Source: an uncultured Lachnobacterium sp.
GTDB taxonomy: Bacteria; Bacillota; Clostridia; Lachnospirales; Lachnospiraceae
Direction of reading: 5' to 3'
NCBI GenBank assembly: GCA_900548765.1
Contig: URLU01000035.1
Location: forward strand, 1-14,901
DNA: 14,901 nucleotides
Shown: piece after piece, positions 7,880 to 14,401 of the stretch
Position numbering within the stretch: the stretch's first letter is position 1
Layout of the letters: each line of letters starts with the position of its first letter
Notes under the pieces: generated by a model
Databases searched by the model: none
What the model saw: only the letters and a program-made list of their open reading frames with translations
Told to the model about the DNA's origin: nothing
Translations under genes and position numbers: made by a program

Positions 7880-7895
7880 GCACACATATGTGTGC
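7880..7895. promoter_or_regulatory. Perfect 16-bp palindrome after the HD-domain gene
   Basis: GCACACATATGTGTGC reads the same on both strands and lies 15 bases beyond the stop of the HD-domain gene. It is flanked by TATGC and GCATA-like bases. No T tract follows on either side, so it is not a standard terminator; it could be a protein-binding site or an mRNA 3'-end hairpin. Function unknown. Confidence 0.4.
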
Positions 7896-7910
7896 ATACA
7901 TATCGCATAC

Positions 7911-8435
7911 TTAATTATCTTCCTCATATCCATACATCTTCCGAAAGATTTCCCTTCCTGTCTCCGTCTTAAAGATATGTGCGTAGGCTTTTTCCTTGGC
8001 TCTGTCTGATGTTTCATCTTCGTAGAGGTTTACGAGGAAGTCTGCTTCCACCAGAATTTGATAATCCATGCCGTCTATGCTGTCATATGTATGATGATGT
8101 CCTATTAGATAGCATATTCTTTCTATTATATAATTTTCCAAGCCGAGCTCGTACAGCATCTTCTGCGCTACTATCGGTCCTTCCTGCTCCTGTAGTCTGC
8201 CATCGCTTCTGCCATACTTTTCTTCTGCCACCTTGATACCTATATCATGGGTATAGGCTGCGGCTTCCAGCGTAAAAAGTGTTCCCTCGTCCAGTTGTTC
8301 ACCCCTGCCTATCAGTCTCGCATAACTGTGAACCTTGGTCAGATGCTGGATTCGCTTTGGATCTCCTTCATAATATGAAATCATCTTCATATAAAGGTCA
8401 TCTAGCTGCCCTCGACTATAACTGTCACTATCCAT
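7911..8435 (-). CDS. HD-domain phosphohydrolase, substrate unknown
   Basis: 174 aa, cytosolic. Metal-binding residues of the HD superfamily are present in order: His36 (KVHSYAR), His63-Asp64 (AAYTHDIG), the triplet His113-115 (IGHHHTYDS) and Asp132 (VEADFLVN). The family hydrolyses phosphate esters, often of nucleotides; the substrate here cannot be read from sequence. The compact single domain resembles YedJ/predicted-nucleotidase-like HD proteins rather than RelA/SpoT or HD-GYP. The ATG overlaps the stop of the upstream membrane-protein gene by 8 bases (ATGGATAG), with GGAGAG 8 bases before it, so translation is probably coupled. A functional link between the two proteins is suggested only by this coupling. 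Confidence 0.85.
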   Translation of the reverse strand: MDSDSYSRGQLDDLYMKMISYYEGDPKRIQHLTKVHSYARLIGRGEQLDEGTLFTLEAAAYTHDIGIKVAEEKYGRSDGRLQEQEGPIVAQKMLYELGLENYIIERICYLIGHHHTYDSIDGMDYQILVEADFLVNLYEDETSDRAKEKAYAHIFKTETGREIFRKMYGYEEDN

Positions 8436-8736
8436 TAATTTTCTCTCCTGAATATAAATACTTTAACGTAAACAATGTTGCTGCATATACTACAATGCAG
8501 AATACCACAAGCAGTATATTATTTAAGAGTGCTCCTGCGATAATCTCTGCTATAACAAACACTCCGTGAATCCATATCTCTGCATTGTGAAGCAGTGTTG
8601 CTATTCCAACCTCAATTATGACCAGCAGGCAGGCTGCCACAACTGATATCTTTATAACACATACTGAAAGCACAATCATAAGAATTGATACCAGGCAGAA
8701 TACTGCCAACGCTATCATGTTTTCCTTCTTTTTCAT
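8428..8736 (-). CDS. Small four-helix membrane protein, unknown function
   Basis: I do not recognise a family. An upstream ATG at 8769 is in frame, but the ATG at 8736 follows GGAGAGG with 8-base spacing and gives a natural MKKKEN start, so I use it (102 aa). Hydrophobic stretches lie at about 8-25, 31-50, 55-72 and 73-94, predicting four membrane helices with a positively charged N-terminus inside. Two acidic residues (Glu42, Glu64) and a His/Asn pair (LLHNAEIW) sit in or near the helices. It overlaps the HD-domain gene by 8 bases and lies about 60 bases downstream of tRNA-Thr on the same strand. It could be read from the tRNA promoter through a weak hairpin, or from a weak TTGTGC-17-TATTTA promoter overlapping that hairpin. 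Confidence 0.7.
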   Translation of the reverse strand: MKKKENMIALAVFCLVSILMIVLSVCVIKISVVAACLLVIIEVGIATLLHNAEIWIHGVFVIAEIIAGALLNNILLVVFCIVVYAATLFTLKYLYSGEKING

Positions 8737-8778
8737 CTTTATTTCCTCTCCAAACTTCTCTGACTTCATAAATAAATA

Positions 8779-8796
8779 TGTGCATATGGCTGCACA
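8779..8796 (-). terminator. Weak hairpin between tRNA-Thr and membrane-protein gene
   Basis: On the minus strand TGTGCA (8791-8796) pairs with TGCACA (8779-8784) around a 6-base loop and is followed by TATTTATTT. The stem is short and the T tract interrupted, so it would be an inefficient terminator at best. It may leave read-through from the tRNA into the two downstream genes. Confidence 0.4.
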
Positions 8797-8798
8797 AA

Positions 8799-8871
8799 AG
8801 CCGATAACCAGGATCGAACTGGTGGCCTACGCATTACGAGGGCGTCGCTCTACCGACTGAGCTATATCGGC
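8799..8871 (-). tRNA. tRNA-Thr (anticodon CGT)
   Basis: Reads as a full 73-base cloverleaf: acceptor GCCGATA/TATCGGC, D arm GCTC/GAGC, anticodon loop CTCGTAA with anticodon CGT (codon ACG), T arm ACCAG/CTGGT with loop TTCGATC, and a T discriminator base. CCA is not encoded. The anticodon stem ACGCC/TGCGT has a C-T mismatch at the 31-39 pair next to the loop. It has its own strong promoter immediately upstream. Confidence 0.95.
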
Positions 8872-8880
8872 ACTTAATAA

Positions 8881-8909
8881 ATAATATCAAAAATCTTCTT
8901 GACTTTCAA
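8881..8909 (-). promoter_or_regulatory. Promoter of tRNA-Thr
   Basis: On the minus strand, TTGAAA (8904-8909), a 17-base spacer and TATTAT (8881-8886), placed so that transcription starts close to the first base of the tRNA. The -35 box shares a base with the divergent promoter at 8899-8926. Confidence 0.75.
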
Positions 8910-8926
8910 CCATATTATATTAAAAT
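8899..8926 (+). promoter_or_regulatory. Promoter of the XRE-potABCD operon
   Basis: TTGACT (8899-8904) and TAAAAT (8921-8926) with 16 bases between. The leader of about 60 bases includes an inverted repeat GTTTA(N7)TAAAC at 8941-8957, placed where a repressor could act. That is a candidate operator for the XRE-cupin protein encoded just after it, but only by position. Confidence 0.5.
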
Positions 8927-8991
8927 ATTTCATGTTGCAAGTTTATTTTTAGTAAACAAAAAATCAACTTTTAAGACTACGGAGGCAAAAA

Positions 8992-9531
8992 ATGGATATT
9001 GGTCATCGTATGAAGGAATTAAGAATCCAGTATGGGCTAACCCAGCAGGAGCTTGCAGACCGGGCAGAGCTTACAAAAGGCTTTATCTCCCAGCTTGAGC
9101 GGAATCAGAACTCTCCTTCCATTGGCACACTGCTTGACATAATTCAGTGTCTGGGCATGACCCCGGCAGAGTTTTTTAAGGACGAAGAGCCTGAACAGAT
9201 TGTATTCAAGCCCTCCGATTATTTTGAGAAAATTAATGAGGAGAAAAATTCTACCATAGAATGGATTGTCCCCAATGCACAGTCGAATGCCATGGAGCCT
9301 GTACGTCTTACATTGCGTGCAGGCGGAATATCAGAAATCTATCCTCCCCATGAGTGTGAGGAATTTGGATATGTGCTCAAGGGCACGGTTAAGATCAGTT
9401 TTGGTGGCAAAAATCATACTGTAAAGGCTGGGGAATCCTTTTATTTCAAAGCCTCCAAAAAGCATTTTGTTAAGAACACCGGCAGCCGCGAGGCTGTGCT
9501 TATATGGGTTTCAACCCCACCAAGCTTTTAA
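8992..9531 (+). CDS. XRE-family regulator with cupin sensor domain, likely polyamine-responsive
   Basis: 179 aa, cytosolic DNA-binding protein. An N-terminal helix-turn-helix of the XRE/lambda-repressor type (about 6-60; key stretch LTQQELADRAELTKGFISQ) is followed by a linker and a C-terminal cupin (about 105-175) with PPHECEEFGYVLKG and a second histidine at 158. This is the architecture of PuuR and of many Firmicute regulators encoded in front of potABCD. GGAGG 7 bases before the ATG fixes the start. The potA start follows the stop by 35 bases and there is no terminator, so it is the first gene of the polyamine operon. By analogy it senses a polyamine or a related metabolite and controls uptake, probably also its own gene; ligand and sign of control are inferred. 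Confidence 0.88.
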   Translation: MDIGHRMKELRIQYGLTQQELADRAELTKGFISQLERNQNSPSIGTLLDIIQCLGMTPAEFFKDEEPEQIVFKPSDYFEKINEEKNSTIEWIVPNAQSNAMEPVRLTLRAGGISEIYPPHECEEFGYVLKGTVKISFGGKNHTVKAGESFYFKASKKHFVKNTGSREAVLIWVSTPPSF

Positions 9532-9566
9532 ATTGTTTATATTTAGGAAAGGTAATAATTACAGAG

Positions 9567-10640
9567 ATGAAAAAGGAACTTATTAATTTTGTAGACATTT
9601 CAAAGTCATACAACAATAACCTGATACTTGATGAATTTAATTTATATATTAGAGAGAATGAATTCTTAACTCTCCTTGGTCCCTCTGGATGTGGTAAGAC
9701 CACTACGCTCCGTCTCCTTGGCGGATTTGAGACTCCTGATAAAGGAAAAATTCTCTTTGACTCAAAGGATATTACAAACCTGCCAGCCAATGAGAGAAAC
9801 TTAAACACAGTATTCCAGAAATACTCACTTTTCCCTCATATGTCAATTGCAGAGAATATCGCTTTTGGTCTTAAAATCAAGAAAAAAAGCAAGGCATACA
9901 TAGATGACAAGATTAAATATGCCTTAAAGCTGGTAAATCTTGACGGCTATGAAAACCGCTCAGTTGACTCCTTAAGTGGTGGCCAGCAGCAGCGTATCGC
10001 TATTGCAAGAGCTATCGTTAACGAGCCCAAGGTACTCCTTCTGGACGAGCCTCTGGGAGCTCTTGATTTAAAGCTCAGACAGAACATGCAGTATGAGCTT
10101 ATAAGATTAAAGGAAGAGCTTGGAATCACCTTCGTATATGTAACCCACGACCAGGAGGAAGCCCTTACCATGTCAGATACAATCGTTGTAATGAATCAGG
10201 GCTATATCCAGCAGATTGGTACTCCTGAGGATATCTACAACGAACCTGAAAATGCCTTTGTTGCTGACTTTATCGGTCACAGCAACATCATTGACGGAAT
10301 CATGATTCACGATAAGCTGGTTGAGATTTTAGGTGTTAAAATGGACTGCGTAGATGAAGGCTTTGGAAACAATACCCCTGTAGACGTTGTCATAAGACCT
10401 GAGGATGTGGAGCTTACAGCCCCTGAGGATGGCTATATGGAGGGTCATGTCACCTCTCTTATCTTTAAGGGTGTCCACTATGAGCTTGAAGTCCAGGCAA
10501 ACGGATATGACTGGATGGTGCACACCACCAAATACCATGAGGTAGGCTCACATGTTGGAATCAAAGTAATTCCTTTCAACATCCAGATAATGCACAAACC
10601 AGAATCTTCTGATGAAAAGGCGGTAGAGATAGATGAGTAA
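9567..10640 (+). CDS. potA: Spermidine/putrescine ABC importer, ATP-binding subunit
   Basis: ATPase that powers polyamine import on the inner face of the membrane, acting with PotB and PotCD. I use the ATG at 9567 (357 aa), which gives the normal PotA beginning. The in-frame ATG at 9504 would overlap the regulator gene and add unrelated residues. The ribosome site is not ideal: AGGAAAGG is 14 bases away, with only AGAG next to the ATG. Motifs: Walker A GPSGCGKTT (38-46), Q-loop FQKYSLFP (Gln84), signature LSGGQQQR (136-143), Walker B VLLLDE (156-161), switch His194 (THDQEEA). A TOBE-type regulatory domain fills the C-terminus (about 270-350), as in the PotA/MalK group. The end overlaps the potB start by 8 bases. 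Confidence 0.95.
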   Translation: MKKELINFVDISKSYNNNLILDEFNLYIRENEFLTLLGPSGCGKTTTLRLLGGFETPDKGKILFDSKDITNLPANERNLNTVFQKYSLFPHMSIAENIAFGLKIKKKSKAYIDDKIKYALKLVNLDGYENRSVDSLSGGQQQRIAIARAIVNEPKVLLLDEPLGALDLKLRQNMQYELIRLKEELGITFVYVTHDQEEALTMSDTIVVMNQGYIQQIGTPEDIYNEPENAFVADFIGHSNIIDGIMIHDKLVEILGVKMDCVDEGFGNNTPVDVVIRPEDVELTAPEDGYMEGHVTSLIFKGVHYELEVQANGYDWMVHTTKYHEVGSHVGIKVIPFNIQIMHKPESSDEKAVEIDE

Positions 10641-11457
10641 TTTCAAAAAACAGCTGCTGGCAGGTCCGTACCTGATATGGATGATAGGCTTTATCCTTCT
10701 GCCACTTGTAATGATTGTATATTATGCTTTAACCAACAGTGATGGACAGTTTACCCTGCAGTATATCACTGCTATCACAACAGAGACTAATCTGAATGCG
10801 ATTGGCCTGTCCCTTAAGCTCAGCATAATCTGCACCCTTATCTGCCTGCTTTTAGCTTATCCGCTTGCTATGATTTTGAACGGAATGCAGATTAAAAATC
10901 AGGGAACTATAGTATTTATTTTCATGCTTCCAATGTGGATGAATTTCATGTTAAGAATACTTGCCTGGAAACAGCTTCTTTCAAAAAATGGTGTCATAAA
11001 CTCCTTTTTGAACACTATCGGGCTGTCAGGAATCAATATTGTAAACACCCCTACTGCTGTGGTGCTGGGAATGGTATATGACTTTCTGCCATTTATGATT
11101 CTGCCAATCTACAACTCCATGGTCCGTATCAAGCGCGACTGGATTGAGGCGGCCAGAGATTTGGGAGCAGGAAATGCCCTTATCTTATTCAAAATCATCA
11201 TTCCGCTTACTGTGTCAGGCATAATAAGTGGAATCGTAATGGTTTTCGTGCCGTCGCTTACATCCTTTGCTGTATCACAGGTGCTGGGTGGCGGAAAAGT
11301 CCTGTTAATAGGAAATGTAATTGAACAGGATTTCATACATGGTTCACAGTGGAATGCTGGCTCAGGACTTTCGCTTATACTTATGATATTTGTATTAATC
11401 AGCATGGCTTTAGTCAATCTTGCTGACAAAGATGGGGAGGGAACAACTATATGCTAA
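10633..11457 (+). CDS. potB: Spermidine/putrescine ABC importer, permease subunit
   Basis: 274 aa integral membrane protein forming half of the import channel with the PotC part of the next gene. About six hydrophobic helices are visible, beginning near residues 12-32. The EAA loop that docks on the ATPase is at about 171-197 (starting IEAARDLGAG), in the cytoplasmic loop between late helices. The ATG overlaps the last codons of potA (ATGAGTAA), and its own stop overlaps the next start (ATGCTAA), so potA, potB and potCD are tightly coupled. Order and length agree with PotB rather than PotC. Confidence 0.93.
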   Translation: MSNFKKQLLAGPYLIWMIGFILLPLVMIVYYALTNSDGQFTLQYITAITTETNLNAIGLSLKLSIICTLICLLLAYPLAMILNGMQIKNQGTIVFIFMLPMWMNFMLRILAWKQLLSKNGVINSFLNTIGLSGINIVNTPTAVVLGMVYDFLPFMILPIYNSMVRIKRDWIEAARDLGAGNALILFKIIIPLTVSGIISGIVMVFVPSLTSFAVSQVLGGGKVLLIGNVIEQDFIHGSQWNAGSGLSLILMIFVLISMALVNLADKDGEGTTIC

Positions 11458-13355
11458 AAAAAATATCCTCTCGCGTTTATATGGCGCTAATTTTTATATT
11501 TTTATATCTGCCTATTGCTGTCCTCATTTTTTTGAGCTTCAATAACTCAACCTCACGAGTTACCTGGGGTGGTTTCACACTTGAGTGGTACAGGAGATGT
11601 TTCCAGAGTGAGAAAATCATGACAGCCTTTGCCACTACCCTGCAGATTACCCTGCTTGCAGCTGTAATTTCCACAGTCATTGGTACTCTTGCAGCTATGG
11701 GTATCAGCGCAATGAAAAAGAAAAACCAGACTATATATCTGGGAGCTACAAATATCCCTCTTTTGAATGCGGATATCGTAACTGGTATTTCCATGATGCT
11801 TCTCTTTGTAAAATTCATGGATTTAGGCTTTGTCACAGTACTTATTGCCCACATTACATTTAATATCCCATACGTTATATTAAATGTACTTCCAAAGCTT
11901 AAGCAGGCAAACAAATATACCTACGAGGCAGCCCTTGACCTGGGAGCTTCACCTTTATATGCCTTTTTCAAGGTCACCTGGCCTGAAATCAGCTCCGGAG
12001 TCTTTTCTGGCTTTCTGATGGCTGTGACCATGTCACTGGATGATTTCAGTATCACCTACTTTACCAAGGGTGCAGGTGTAAATACTCTGTCAACCATGCT
12101 GTATACGCAGCTTAAAAAGGGTATAAAGCCTGAATTGTATGCCCTGTCAACTGTACTGTTTTTCACAGTATTACTGCTTCTGATAGCTGTAAACATTAAT
12201 TCGGGCAGCACTCCTGCTGTAAGCACCAAGCAGATAGATACAAACGCTGACACCCGCAAGACTGCCCGCTCTCACAAGCTTATACTTGTAAGAAAGACAG
12301 TCAGCATAGCAATAATTGCAGCTTTGCTGATTGGTACAGGCTCAGTATTTTTTATAAGCTCAAACTCCTCTGCTTCATCAGGCAGAACACTTACTGTATT
12401 AAACTACGGCAAGTACTTTGATGAGGACACCTTAAAGCAGTTTGAGGCAGAGACCGGCATTACAGTAAAATATGAGGAATACGAAGACCCGGAGGAAATG
12501 TATACAAAGTATAAGTCCGGTGCTATCGACTATGATGTAATCTGTACCTCTGAATACATTATCGGAAAACTGATTAACGAGGGCGAGATCAATGAGATTG
12601 ACTATGATTCTATTGAGAATTACTCAAATATAGACCCTGCCATAATCGAAATGTCATCATCCTTTGACCCTGAACACAAGTACACTCTGCCGTACTTCTA
12701 TGGAACAGTTGGTATCTTATACAACAAGACTATGGTAGACCCTGAGGATTTAAGGAGCTGGAACTGCCTGTGGGATGGCAAATACGCTGGAAACATGATT
12801 ATGATTAATTCAGTCCGTGATGCAATGACACCAGCTCTTGCCACACTGGGCTACTCTATCAATGATACCAACGAAGATCATCTGAGAGAGGCTTTACAGT
12901 TACTGATTAATCAGAAGCCGGATGTAACAGCTTATCTGGTGGATGAAACCTGTGATGAGATGGTTGCAGAAAACGCAGCTCTGGCTATCTGCTATTCCGG
13001 TGAGGCTGCATCTGCTATGGATTTAAACGAAAATCTGGATTATACAGTTCCTTCTGAGGGTTCAAATATCTGGATTGACTCATGGTTTATTCCAAAGACC
13101 TGCCAGCACAACGAAGAAGCCTTAGAGTTCTTGGACTATATATGCCGTGATGATGCCGCTGAAGCTAACTTTGAATATGTGTACTATGCTTCCCCTGTCA
13201 TTCCTGTAGTTGAGAACATGTCTGATGAAGACAGGCAGAATGAGGCTATCAATCCTCCAACTGAAGTCATTGAACGCTGCGAGATATATAGAACCCTTAA
13301 TGATGATGAGACAGAACTTTTAAACACACTCTGGCAGGAATTAAAGGGCAATTAA
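11451..13355 (+). CDS. potCD: PotC permease fused to PotD substrate-binding protein
   Basis: 634 aa in one unbroken frame. Residues 1-250 are a PotC-type permease with six helices and an EAA loop at about 158-180 (YEAALDLGASPLYAF). A charged cytoplasmic linker (about 251-282) leads to a seventh hydrophobic segment (about 283-303), which carries the C-terminal half to the outside. Residues 312-634 are a PotD-type polyamine-binding protein: LNYGKYFDEDTL at its start, YEEYEDPEEMYTKYKSG, and WIDSWFIP (541-548), the Trp and Asp of which match polyamine-contacting residues of E. coli PotD. No lipobox Cys is present, so the binding domain is held by the helix rather than by a lipid. With two copies of neither permease nor receptor elsewhere here, the transporter would be PotA2-PotB-PotCD with one tethered receptor. 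GGAGGG 9 bases before the ATG supports the start. Confidence 0.94.
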   Translation: MLKKISSRVYMALIFIFLYLPIAVLIFLSFNNSTSRVTWGGFTLEWYRRCFQSEKIMTAFATTLQITLLAAVISTVIGTLAAMGISAMKKKNQTIYLGATNIPLLNADIVTGISMMLLFVKFMDLGFVTVLIAHITFNIPYVILNVLPKLKQANKYTYEAALDLGASPLYAFFKVTWPEISSGVFSGFLMAVTMSLDDFSITYFTKGAGVNTLSTMLYTQLKKGIKPELYALSTVLFFTVLLLLIAVNINSGSTPAVSTKQIDTNADTRKTARSHKLILVRKTVSIAIIAALLIGTGSVFFISSNSSASSGRTLTVLNYGKYFDEDTLKQFEAETGITVKYEEYEDPEEMYTKYKSGAIDYDVICTSEYIIGKLINEGEINEIDYDSIENYSNIDPAIIEMSSSFDPEHKYTLPYFYGTVGILYNKTMVDPEDLRSWNCLWDGKYAGNMIMINSVRDAMTPALATLGYSINDTNEDHLREALQLLINQKPDVTAYLVDETCDEMVAENAALAICYSGEAASAMDLNENLDYTVPSEGSNIWIDSWFIPKTCQHNEEALEFLDYICRDDAAEANFEYVYYASPVIPVVENMSDEDRQNEAINPPTEVIERCEIYRTLNDDETELLNTLWQELKGN

Positions 13356-13410
13356 AATATAAAAATTTTAGTCATAAACTATTGCATATTTATTAAAAGA
13401 ATGTTACATT

Positions 13411-13441
13411 AAATCCACGAGATAAGTCTCGTGGATTTTTT
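13411..13441 (+). terminator. Intrinsic terminator of the potABCD operon
   Basis: A 12-bp perfect stem (core TCCACGAGA/TCTCGTGGA, 13411-13422 with 13427-13438), 4-base loop TAAG and six T at 13436-13441. It lies 55 bases after the potCD stop and ends the operon. Confidence 0.9.
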
Positions 13442-13452
13442 GATTAATCTTA

Positions 13453-13490
13453 TTGACAGACTCCTGTCGTTTTCCCCGACAAAATATAAT
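13453..13490 (+). promoter_or_regulatory. Promoter region of the DUF5688-type gene with overlapping palindromes
   Basis: A perfect TATAAT lies at 13485-13490, about 30 bases before the ATG. TTGACA is present at 13453-13458 but 26 bases away, too far for a normal promoter, and no good -35 sits at 16-18 bases. The gap holds GACAG(N4)CTGTC (13455-13468) and the overlapping TGTCG(N7)CGACA (13465-13481). An activator or repressor site in place of a -35 box is possible. Confidence 0.45.
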
Positions 13491-13519
13491 ATTCTCTCAG
13501 TAATAATCAAGGAGAAATT

Positions 13520-14401
13520 ATGAACTATACGGAGTTTTTATGCAACATTAAACAATCTATGACAGAAGTATTTGACTCTTCCTTCAATATCTGTGTTAAG
13601 CCAATCGAAAAAAATAATGGTACTTATCTGGACGGACTTATCATCTGTAATCCCGATTATAATATCTCGCCAACCATATATCTGAATCCCTACTACCACC
13701 GATATCTGGAAGGGGTGAGTATAAAGGATATATGCGATGACATATTCACCACCTATAACCAGTATATGCCGGCAGCAAATTTTGATATAGAGTCAGTCAT
13801 AGACTTTGAAAAGTGCAAGGACGGCATTATTTACAAGCTTATAAATTATAAGAAAAATGAGGGTATGCTCTCACATATCCCTCACTTAAAATATCTTGAT
13901 TTTGCTGTTATATTCCAGATTTCACTGAACAATACCAATTTTGGCAATGCAGCCATCACCATCCATGAGCAGCTTGTAGAACGCTGGGGTGTCACTCTCA
14001 CCGACTTACAGCGTCTGGCAGCCCAGAATACACCAAGGCTTTTTCCTCATCAGCTCTTTGATTTGAACAAACTGGTGTCAAAGGTCTTTGATATGTCTGC
14101 CTATGGTGACGTGACAGATATGTATGCCCTAAGCAATATTCAAAAAACCAATGGTGCCTCTGTGATCCTGTATGAGGGGCTGCTCAATGACATAGCAAAT
14201 GAGCTTAATTCCAATCTGGTTCTGCTCCCAAGCAGCATACATGAGTTTATAATCATGCCTCATGAATACGATACAGACTTAGCTTATCTGACGGAGCTTA
14301 TTAATTCGGTAAATGATACCTCAGTCAGTGATGAAGAAATACTGTCAAACCACCCTTATATCTATGACAAAATTACAAAGTGCCTGATGATTCCGGACTA
14401 A
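13520..14401 (+). CDS. DUF5688-type protein, unknown function
   Basis: 293 aa, with no signal peptide or membrane helix, so probably cytosolic. I recognise the general pattern of DUF5688 proteins, which are common in Lachnospiraceae and often present in several copies: an N-terminal region ending in a YxxYxxG-like stretch (YYHRYLEGVSIKDI, about 58-71), a middle with HIPHLKYLDFAVIF and a later segment with YGDVTDMYALSNIQKTNGA followed by ILYEGLLNDIANELNSNLVLLPSS. No catalytic motif can be assigned. GGAG 5 bases upstream fixes the start. It stands alone with its own promoter region and converges on glgA: its TAA (14399-14401) shares bases with the glgA stop on the other strand. Family moderately sure; function unknown. 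Confidence 0.8.
   Translation: MNYTEFLCNIKQSMTEVFDSSFNICVKPIEKNNGTYLDGLIICNPDYNISPTIYLNPYYHRYLEGVSIKDICDDIFTTYNQYMPAANFDIESVIDFEKCKDGIIYKLINYKKNEGMLSHIPHLKYLDFAVIFQISLNNTNFGNAAITIHEQLVERWGVTLTDLQRLAAQNTPRLFPHQLFDLNKLVSKVFDMSAYGDVTDMYALSNIQKTNGASVILYEGLLNDIANELNSNLVLLPSSIHEFIIMPHEYDTDLAYLTELINSVNDTSVSDEEILSNHPYIYDKITKCLMIPD

Noticed and set aside
9504..9566. Upstream ATG extending PotA by 21 residues
   Set aside because: It overlaps the end of the regulator gene, the added residues do not resemble PotA, and the family beginning fits the ATG at 9567.
9500..9808. 102-codon open frame on the minus strand
   Set aside because: Antisense to the start of potA; it mirrors the PotA ATP-binding motifs and has no support of its own.
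11477..11914. 145-codon open frame on the minus strand
   Set aside because: It lies wholly opposite the PotC permease part; the composition and low complexity are those of an antisense shadow.
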